64,000 bases of DNA from Dankookia rubra (GTDB lineage: Bacteria > Pseudomonadota > Alphaproteobacteria > Acetobacterales > Acetobacteraceae), in the NCBI RefSeq assembly GCF_004355005.1, contig NZ_SMSJ01000027.1, positions 1 through 64,000 on the forward strand, written 5' to 3'. Shown here in pieces: positions 58,495 to 64,000 of this stretch. The notes beneath the pieces are model-generated. The model was given only the letters and a program-made list of their open reading frames with translations. It was not told where the DNA came from and searched no databases. The stretch's first letter is position 1. Every line of letters starts with the position of its first letter. The position numbers and the translations under genes were made by a program.

Positions 58495-59398
58495 GCAGCA
58501 CCCCCGCCGTTTCCGGCACCCAGTAGAGGACCCGCTTCTGCACGAAGCGCAGCAGCCAGTCCGACAGGAATCCCAGCAGCCCGATCAGCGCGATGGTGAA
58601 GAAGACCAGCGACGGGTTGAAGGTGTTCCGCGCCATCATGATGACCTGCCCCAGCCCGAAGCCGACGCCGGTGCTCTCGGCCACCAGCACCACCATCCAG
58701 GCGCCAAAGAGGTTCAGCCGCAGCACGATCAGCAGCTGCGGCAGGATCGCCGGGATGATCACCCGGGCATAGACCTGCCGCTTGCTCGCTCCCATAGTGC
58801 GGGCGACGTTGATGAAGTTGCGGTTGACATTGTCGATCTGGCTGATGGTGGACAGCACCATGTGGAAGAACAGCGCCACCACCACCATGAAGATCGCCGG
58901 CGCGTTGCCGATGCCGAAGATGAAGATCGCCACCGGCAGCCAGGCGATCGGCGAGACCGGCGAAAGCAGGGTGATGGTCGGCAGCACCAGCTTCTCCAGG
59001 ATACCGACGTAGCGGATCAGCACGCCGATGCTGACCGACAGTACCGCTGCGATCAGCAGCCCGACGAAGACCCGCATCCCGGTGGCGCCGATGGTGATGA
59101 AGACGGCCTCGTAGGGGGAGGGGCCGCTGTTCGCATCGACGCCGATCTGCCAGCGCGTCGCGGTGTTGAAGAAGCGCGCCTGGTCGGGGATGTTGCCGAG
59201 AAAGATATGCGGCGGCGGCAGCAGCTTCTCGTCCGCCCAGCCGAGTGCCCAGAGCACTTCCCAGATCCCGGCGAAGAGCCCGACCGAGAGGACCGCCCAG
59301 CCGAAGCGCGCCAGAGCCTGCCGGGTCGCCGGCGAAAGGCCGCTCGGGGCCGGTGCAGGGCGCGGCACCACGGCCGTGCCCGCCACGTCGGTGTTCAT
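58484..59398 (-). CDS. ABC transporter permease (NitT/TauT/SsuC type)
   Basis: A 304-residue membrane protein with about six to seven helices. The cytoplasmic EAA-type loop is seen as 'NVARTMGASKRQVYARVIIPAILPQLLIVLRLNLFGAWMVVLVAES'. Helices are evident at about residues 30-52, 105-130, 145-190 and 215-285. ATG 59398 is eight bases past the stop of the binding-protein gene. It is compatible with a homodimeric importer. Confidence 0.92.
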   Translation of the reverse strand: MNTDVAGTAVVPRPAPAPSGLSPATRQALARFGWAVLSVGLFAGIWEVLWALGWADEKLLPPPHIFLGNIPDQARFFNTATRWQIGVDANSGPSPYEAVFITIGATGMRVFVGLLIAAVLSVSIGVLIRYVGILEKLVLPTITLLSPVSPIAWLPVAIFIFGIGNAPAIFMVVVALFFHMVLSTISQIDNVNRNFINVARTMGASKRQVYARVIIPAILPQLLIVLRLNLFGAWMVVLVAESTGVGFGLGQVIMMARNTFNPSLVFFTIALIGLLGFLSDWLLRFVQKRVLYWVPETAGVLRGL

Positions 59399-59406
59399 CG
59401 GCGGCC

Positions 59407-60474
59407 TCAGGCCGACTTGTGCTTGAGCTGGCCGTAGAGCGCCGCGTTCTCGGCGATCACCTGCTCCAGCAGGGTCCAGTCGATCGCGTCGCGGCCGGGC
59501 TTGTTCTTGATGTAGCCCATCTCCACCAGGCTGTCGGTGCGGCCGAGGATGAAGTCGGTCTGGCTGCGCGCATCGACCACCGCGGGCTGCTTCGACATGG
59601 CGATCTGGCCGTTGGCCATGGAGGTCTTGTAGTAGGTGCCGATCAGCCGCTTCAGGGTATCCTCCTGCTGCGTTTCGGCCATCAGCTGGGCCTTCATCAT
59701 GCCCTTGATGACCGCCTTCAGCGCCGCGGGGTTTTCCTTGATCAGGCTGGCGCGCGTCGCCAGCACGCAATCGGTGTAGCCCGCGCCGTAGATGTCGCGG
59801 CCGTTCGACAGCATGGTCGCGCCGGGCACGTCGTTCACCAGCGCCGTCGCATAGGGCTCGATCGTGCAGATCCAGTCGATCGCGCCGGCCTTGAAGGCCT
59901 CCACCGCCTCCGGCGTATTGCCCATGTAGCGCACCTTCACGTCCTTGAAGCTGACGCCGTGCTTCTTCAGGTAGTCGTAGGGCATGACCTCCAGCGTATC
60001 GAGCTGGAAGGTGCCAAGCGTCTTGCCCTTCAGGGAGGCCGGCGTGGTCAGGCCGGGACGCGCGACGATCGCGCAGCCTTCGATGCCGCCGCCGGCGATG
60101 ATCTTCACCGGGGCGCCGGCATTGAACAGCGCGATGAAGGACGTGTAGGGCATCAGCCCCAGGTCGACTTGCCCCATGCCGAGGAAGGTCACCTGCTCGG
60201 CAAAGGTCGGCGTGTTGATGAACTGGATCTCCAGCCCATCCTCCTTCGCCATCTGCAGCGAATGCGCCAGGAAGAGGTTGAGGTTGCAGAAGCCGGTGCC
60301 GTGGGTCGACTTCAGGCTGCCCTTGGCCTGGGCATGCGCTTCCCCGCCGAAGCCGGCGGCGAAGGTCAGCACGCTGGCCGCCGTCGCGCGCAGGACTCCG
60401 CGCCGGCTGGCCTGCGCCGCCCGGCCGATGGCGGCATAGTCGGGAAGGATCGAGGTCCCATAACGGTCACACAT
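59407..60474 (-). CDS. ABC transporter substrate-binding protein (NitT/TauT, SsuA/THI5-like)
   Basis: A 355-residue periplasmic binding protein. A long N-region with 'ASRRGVLRATAASVLTFAAG' suggests a Tat-type signal ending near 'AHAQ'. The mature part has 'QMAKEDGLEIQFINTPTFAEQVTFLGMGQVDLGLMPYTSFIALF' and 'LKGKTLGTFQLDTLEVMPYDYLKKHGV', typical of NMT1/THI5-like proteins. It is the first gene of the five-gene leftward operon. Tat export would fit a pre-folded binder. Confidence 0.9.
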   Translation of the reverse strand: MCDRYGTSILPDYAAIGRAAQASRRGVLRATAASVLTFAAGFGGEAHAQAKGSLKSTHGTGFCNLNLFLAHSLQMAKEDGLEIQFINTPTFAEQVTFLGMGQVDLGLMPYTSFIALFNAGAPVKIIAGGGIEGCAIVARPGLTTPASLKGKTLGTFQLDTLEVMPYDYLKKHGVSFKDVKVRYMGNTPEAVEAFKAGAIDWICTIEPYATALVNDVPGATMLSNGRDIYGAGYTDCVLATRASLIKENPAALKAVIKGMMKAQLMAETQQEDTLKRLIGTYYKTSMANGQIAMSKQPAVVDARSQTDFILGRTDSLVEMGYIKNKPGRDAIDWTLLEQVIAENAALYGQLKHKSA

Positions 60475-61194
60475 CGCTTGTCCCCTCCGAGGGCGGGCGA
60501 TGTGGCACGGCCCACCCCCCTGATCTGGAAGTCGATGGCACGCCTACCGGAGCTGCCGCGATGCGGCGCTGCGCTGCCCACGATGCAGCAAGCCGCATGC
60601 CAGCGGGTCGAACCGCATGTCGTCGATGCGCGCTCGCAAACGCGGCCCGGGCCGACGAAGTGCTGCCGCGGTGGTGGGCAGGGAGTGCCGAACTTCGCGC
60701 CAGCCCCCAGCACGTCGCGCAGCCGCTGCGTTTCGCCAAATGCGCGATGAATGGCTGCATCGTTCTCCGTAATCGTGGTGGTGCGCCGATGTCGCAGGCC
60801 AGGATTTCGCCGCGCCGGCCAAGCCCCAGTCACATCCGCCGTGTTGCACGCTGCAACACAGGCGGCGTAGCGTCGGCCTCGATGGTCCCGCGCAAGCGGG
60901 CGAGAGAGGGAACGTCCTGTGCCGGAACTCCGGTCTGCGTTGCGATACCTCGACCCGTATGTGTTCCGGTTCTCGAGGAATGGGCGCCCATCGGGCCCGG
61001 CATGCAACCGACGCGATGCCCTCTCCCGCATGACCAAGCCTGCCGTCCGCGTGACGGCTTGCGATGCATGGAGGGGATGATGGCTTACTCTGGCTGCAGG
61101 ACGGCCGCCGACTCCCGCCCGATGTCATGGCATCGGGCGGCGACCCCGCCGCCGTTTCCGCGCGCCTGCTGACCATCCGGGGGGAGCAAGCGCG
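60475..61194. other. 720-base region without a recognised gene
   Basis: The gap lies between the divergent ABC operon and the B12-binding-domain gene. Open frames are present (for example 60561-61172, plus strand), but they are rich in Arg/Cys/Pro and have no recognisable domain or good ribosome-binding site, so I read them as non-coding. The region contains one strong palindrome (60836-60865) and probably promoters for both flanks. The base composition is slightly less GC-biased than the neighbouring genes. A small RNA or leader element cannot be excluded. Confidence 0.45.
60836..60865. promoter_or_regulatory. Long palindrome/hairpin inside the large gap
   Basis: GTGTTGCA-CGC-TGCAACAC (60841-60859) is a perfect 8-bp inverted repeat. 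It extends outward as CCGCC/GGCGG if one A (60860) is bulged, giving a 13-bp stem. No T tract follows, so it is not a standard terminator. The symmetric TTGCA-N3-TGCAA core looks like a dimeric regulator site. Confidence 0.55.
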
Positions 61195-62034
61195 ATGCCC
61201 AACGACCTCGGGATGGCCTCCCGTCATCAGGCCAGGCACTGGACCCGGGCGCCCGACCGCGACAAGGGCGGCCTGCACGGCAATCCGGCGTTGGAAGCGG
61301 TGGTGCGGCGGGCGGTCGTGCCCGGCCTCGCCCGGCTGCACCGGCCGCACCGGCCGTGCCCCGATATCGGCTCGGTGCAGCGCGCCTGGCTGGCCGAGGC
61401 CGGGGCGCTGGCCGAGGCCCTGCCGCGGCTCGATCTGGCGGAGGCGGCGCGGGCGCTGCGCGCCCTGAACCCGGGCGGCACGCGGTTCGAGGCGGTCTGC
61501 CACGACGTGCTGCTGCCCGCCGCCGCCAGGCTGCGCCGCCAGCGCGATGCCGGGCCGGCCGACGAGGCCGGCTACCTCATGGGCGTCTGGCGCCTGCGGA
61601 TGCTGCTGATCGGCCTCGACGACGATGGTCAGGTCACCGCCGTCCGGCCGCGCCGCGGCGCCTCCGCCCTGCTGGTCGCCGGCGGTTCGAGGGCGCCGAC
61701 TCTGGAGCACGCCTTGGTGCTGCGGCTGTTCGAGCGGGCGGGCTGGTCGGTGCATAGCTGCGACCGGCTCGCCGAGGCCGACGCGACGGCGGTCGCCGGA
61801 CACAGCCGCTTCGACCTGGCCTGGTTTAGCATCGACGACGCGACCGATCTCGGCCTGCTGGCCGGGCTGGCGGCGGAGATGCGGCGGGCCTCCTGCAACC
61901 ACGGCATCCGCATCGTCTCCGGCTGGCTGCTGTCCGAGCCGCCGCCGCCGGCGGCCGCAGTCGGAGCGGATGCGCTGACCCCGGATGCGACCCACGCGGC
62001 GGTGCTGGCCGGCCAGGTGATGGCGCTGCACTGA
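61195..62034 (+). CDS. Cobalamin-binding-domain regulator-like protein (AerR/PpaA-related)
   Basis: A 279-residue protein. The N-terminal half ('FEAVCHDVLLPAAARLRRQRDAG' and 'YLMGVWRLRMLLIGL') looks like the helical cap that precedes B12-binding domains. The C-terminal half ('ALLVAGGSRAPTLEHALVLRLFERAGWSVHSCD', 'FDLAWFSIDDATDLGLLAGLAAEMRRAS') has the Rossmann-like B12 fold. The overall plan resembles AerR/PpaA, light and redox regulators of photosynthesis genes. The usual cobalt-ligand His in a D-x-H-x2-G loop is not evident; the loop here is 'RAPTLEH'. GGGGGGAGC precedes the ATG. It converges with the ParB-like gene. Confidence 0.6.
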   Translation: MPNDLGMASRHQARHWTRAPDRDKGGLHGNPALEAVVRRAVVPGLARLHRPHRPCPDIGSVQRAWLAEAGALAEALPRLDLAEAARALRALNPGGTRFEAVCHDVLLPAAARLRRQRDAGPADEAGYLMGVWRLRMLLIGLDDDGQVTAVRPRRGASALLVAGGSRAPTLEHALVLRLFERAGWSVHSCDRLAEADATAVAGHSRFDLAWFSIDDATDLGLLAGLAAEMRRASCNHGIRIVSGWLLSEPPPPAAAVGADALTPDATHAAVLAGQVMALH

Positions 62035-62053
62035 CCCTGCCGGCAGTTCGGGG

Positions 62054-63790
62054 TCAGCGGCCGGCGCGGCCGCGGTAGCGCTCCCAGCCGCCCAACAGGG
62101 CGGCGAGCTGGTCCTCCTGCGGCACCTTGTCCCGCCGCAGCCGCTGCAACTGCCGCCGCAGCGCCAGGATCGGGTGGCCGGTGGCGAGCTCGGCGCCGGT
62201 TTCCAGCGCGCGGAGGAAGTCGGGGCCGCGGACCGGGTCCGACCGCTCGATGACATAGGCGCCATAGCCCATGACCGAGGCGCGGCCGTGATCGATCATC
62301 TTGCGGCCGAAGCTGCGGAGCTCGAGCAACCGCGGGTGGTTGCACACGATGTCGCGGATCTCCGCGGCGGTGGCCTTGGCATGCCGCGCGCCGGGTGGCC
62401 GCAACTCCCGCCGCCAGAGCAGATTTGCCATGGCCGAGACCAGGGCGCGGTCGCCGAAGCTCTCCAGCGCCGGGCCGAATTCCGGTGACCGCTTGGCATG
62501 CAGGTCGTAGGTGGCCTGCGCCGCCGGCTCGAGGCCGCGGATGACCGGCACCTCGATCGCGCCATCGGCCAGGATCACCGCCATCAGCCGGTGCTGGCCG
62601 TTCAGCAGCGTCCCGTCGGCGGCGAAGCAGATCGGCTGGGCATTCACCATCCAACGGCCGGCGACGATGTCGCGGGCGATCGCGTTGACATGCGCCTGGA
62701 CGATCCGGCGGTTGCGGGTGTTGTGCCGCAGGTAGGCCTCGGCCCGGGCGGGGTCGATCGACTCGATTGCCCAGCGCAGAGCCGACCCGGACTCCTGGGT
62801 CGGGATGGCTTCGGGAACCGGCACTGCCGCCGGCAGGCGGGTCTCGCCGAGCCCGGCATAGCCTTCCAGCCGGGGATAGGGATCGGCCGGCCGGCCGGGC
62901 GCGCCGCCGGTCCAGGCGAGGCGGCGCAGCGCGGTGCCACGCCCGGTCGCATTCAGCGCGAGGATCGAGAGCGCCAGCAGCCGGCCGGGCGCGAGCCGGG
63001 CGGCGCCGTCCTCGCGGCCCCGGTCGATCTCGTGCCGCAGCAGCACGCCGGGCTCGGTCAGCGGATGCCGGTCGGGATCGGCGACCACCGCGAGCAGTTG
63101 GGCCATGGCCCCCGGCGCGGCGCGTCGCCCCATGAAGAGCAGCGGCGTGCGGACCGGCTCGGGCAGGGTGGTATCGACCTCGGAGAGGCTGGCCGCCGCC
63201 GCCGCCGCGATGTCGGGGTTGGCTGCCAGCGCGCGCTCCATGCGGGCCCAGGAGGGCGCGGCGACGCCGTCCCGGCCGAGCCGCCCGTCGTCGTAGTGGA
63301 TCAGCTTTGCCAGCATGGCCTGCACCGCCCGCGCGTGGCGGATGCCGCGCGCCTCCAGCACCCCGGCGAAGGAGCGGCGGCGCTGCTGGTCGATTGTGTG
63401 GAGCACGTCGTCGGCGACGTTCTCGGCGATGAAGGTGGGGAAGGGGACCCCGGCCGCCATGCAGGCCTCGAGCCGCTGCAGCCCGTCCAGCAGGACCCCG
63501 CTGCGCGACAGGATGATGGGCATGCCGTTGAGCACCCAGCGGCCCTGGCGCATCGCCTCGGCATAGCTGCGGATGGCGGCTGGATTGGACCGGCTGACCG
63601 GCCGGCGGCGCGTCAGCATGGCGGCTGCCTCGGCCGGGGTCAGGCCGGCCTGGCGGAAGGTCATACTTGCGGTCATGCGCGCCGATCCGGCCGCGGGCGC
63701 GACTCGGGCTGCAGGTCGGGCGGGCTGCATACGGGGCTGGCTCTCCGCGGGCGCTGGCCTGAGCCAAGGCTCCGCCATCGCCCGGTTCAT
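62054..63790 (-). CDS. Protein with two tandem ParB/DGQHR-like domains
   Basis: A 578-residue protein built from an internal duplication. Repeat 1 (about 61-290) has 'YAEAMRQGRWVLNGMPIILSRSGVLLDGLQRLEA' and repeat 2 (about 345-570) has 'IARDIVAGRWMVNAQPICFAADGTLLNGQHRLMA'. The N/DGQHR motif characterises a ParB-related fold common in phages and mobile elements. Repeat 2 keeps GQHR (398-401), while repeat 1 reads GLQR (103-106) and has probably lost activity. ParB folds bind CTP or DNA; the role here is unknown. Several in-frame ATGs (63790, 63676) compete for the start and none has a clear ribosome-binding site. Confidence 0.75.
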   Translation of the reverse strand: MNRAMAEPWLRPAPAESQPRMQPARPAARVAPAAGSARMTASMTFRQAGLTPAEAAAMLTRRRPVSRSNPAAIRSYAEAMRQGRWVLNGMPIILSRSGVLLDGLQRLEACMAAGVPFPTFIAENVADDVLHTIDQQRRRSFAGVLEARGIRHARAVQAMLAKLIHYDDGRLGRDGVAAPSWARMERALAANPDIAAAAAASLSEVDTTLPEPVRTPLLFMGRRAAPGAMAQLLAVVADPDRHPLTEPGVLLRHEIDRGREDGAARLAPGRLLALSILALNATGRGTALRRLAWTGGAPGRPADPYPRLEGYAGLGETRLPAAVPVPEAIPTQESGSALRWAIESIDPARAEAYLRHNTRNRRIVQAHVNAIARDIVAGRWMVNAQPICFAADGTLLNGQHRLMAVILADGAIEVPVIRGLEPAAQATYDLHAKRSPEFGPALESFGDRALVSAMANLLWRRELRPPGARHAKATAAEIRDIVCNHPRLLELRSFGRKMIDHGRASVMGYGAYVIERSDPVRGPDFLRALETGAELATGHPILALRRQLQRLRRDKVPQEDQLAALLGGWERYRGRAGR

Positions 63791-63955
63791 GCCAGGACCG
63801 GGGAGTGGCCGCCACAGCGGATCGTGCCCGTCGCTGCCGGCCGATCCGCCGCAGCGCGTTGTTCTCAGGGCAGTTTCAAGCCTCCGGGCGGCTGAGCCCC
63901 GCCGCGAACCGTGCCGCGCCTCGAACCGGTCGGGTGCGGCGGCTTGGATTGGCGA

Positions 63956-64000
63956 TCAGCCGTAGCGCGCGGCCCAGGGCGGCGGCGACTGGTCCCATTC
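63956..64000 (-). CDS. Possible 3' end of a leftward gene cut by the window
   Basis: Reading leftward from the edge gives 14 codons ('EWDQSPPPWAARYG') and a TGA at 63956-63958. The Trp/Pro-rich tail looks like a real C-terminus, but the stretch is too short to identify. The 165 bases between it and the ParB-like gene show nothing else. Confidence 0.35.
   Translation of the reverse strand, partial: EWDQSPPPWAARYG

Noticed and set aside
60841-60860. A PpsR/CrtJ photosynthesis repressor site (TGT-N12-ACA) in the palindrome
   Set aside because: The spacing between TGT and ACA is 11 or 13 bases here, not 12, so it does not match the consensus despite the nearby AerR-like gene.
60866-60950. A possible riboswitch downstream of the palindrome
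   Set aside because: Small stems can be drawn, but no known riboswitch consensus (cobalamin, TPP, glycine, SAM, guanidine) could be matched by eye.
60561-61172. A 203-codon open frame on the plus strand within the large gap
   Set aside because: Composition is Arg/Cys/Pro-rich with no domain, no ribosome-binding site and codon use unlike the neighbours. GC-rich DNA readily gives such frames.
1-64000. CRISPR arrays, restriction-modification or toxin-antitoxin defence modules, prophage
   Set aside because: No regularly spaced repeats and no cas, nuclease-methylase pair, toxin or phage structural genes were recognised. The ParB-like protein alone is not enough to call a mobile element.

Overview
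The window is very GC-rich (roughly 70% by eye), with tightly packed genes and heavy GC-ending codon use. The gene families point to an alphaproteobacterium, probably Acetobacteraceae of the Roseomonas type. They include five Bug/TctC-type substrate-binding proteins, SCP2-type thiolase plus OB-fold pairs, DUF29, DUF2076, and a tRNA with a CAT anticodon of the alphaproteobacterial Ile2 type. This placement is an inference from gene content; no marker gene proves it.

Layout, left to right. 1-1060: a frameshifted transposase cut by the window edge. 1149-4826: a rightward run of RidA-like, HdrC-like and HdrB-like Fe-S proteins followed by an HlyD-FUSC efflux pair. 4811-6869: two tandem leftward Bug proteins. 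7209-8609: an exopolysaccharide sugar transferase whose conserved Trp codon near the C-terminus is a TGA. 8615-15043: a leftward block of TRIC-like channel, PepSY-TM protein, MFS transporter, frameshifted DUF29 protein, LysR regulator, DUF2076 protein, CoA-binding protein and a decayed Asp/Glu racemase-family gene. 15178-15250: the tRNA. 15298-24401: SDR, CoA transferase, M29 aminopeptidase, IclR regulator, thiolase/OB-fold pair, luciferase-like enzyme and PEP-mutase-like lyase. 24658-29049: a signalling operon (hybrid histidine kinase, FIST-domain sensor, second histidine kinase). 29257-30444: a fatty-acid desaturase. 30849-41541: a leftward six-gene glycan cluster containing a GT2-GT4-SPASM-radical SAM fusion. 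41899-44547: Bug protein and a second thiolase/OB-fold pair. 44689-48919: a Baeyer-Villiger catabolic operon. 49161-54822: luciferase-like enzyme, AhpD-like protein, LysR plus MmgE/PrpD, Bug protein and SDR. 54835-60474: a NitT/TauT-type ABC transporter operon with an amidohydrolase and an FrhB/BciB-like Fe-S flavoprotein. 61195-63790: a B12-binding-domain protein facing a protein with two tandem ParB-like domains.

Functionally, most of the window is scavenging and catabolism. Periplasmic Bug and ABC binding proteins are paired with SDRs, CoA transferase, thiolases, flavin monooxygenases and hydrolases under local LysR/IclR regulators. The centre differs: a sensor-kinase operon is followed by a glycosyltransferase, HAD-like and radical SAM cluster, probably for a surface glycan or a modified glycopeptide.

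Three items most deserve follow-up. The first is the four-module fusion protein at 35430-38768 and its neighbours. The second is a dispersed three-hairpin intergenic element, present in two inverted copies (22121-22256 and 44551-44690), whose stems change in a compensatory way. The third is the TGA in the sugar transferase. No CRISPR array, rRNA, complete prophage or origin is visible.
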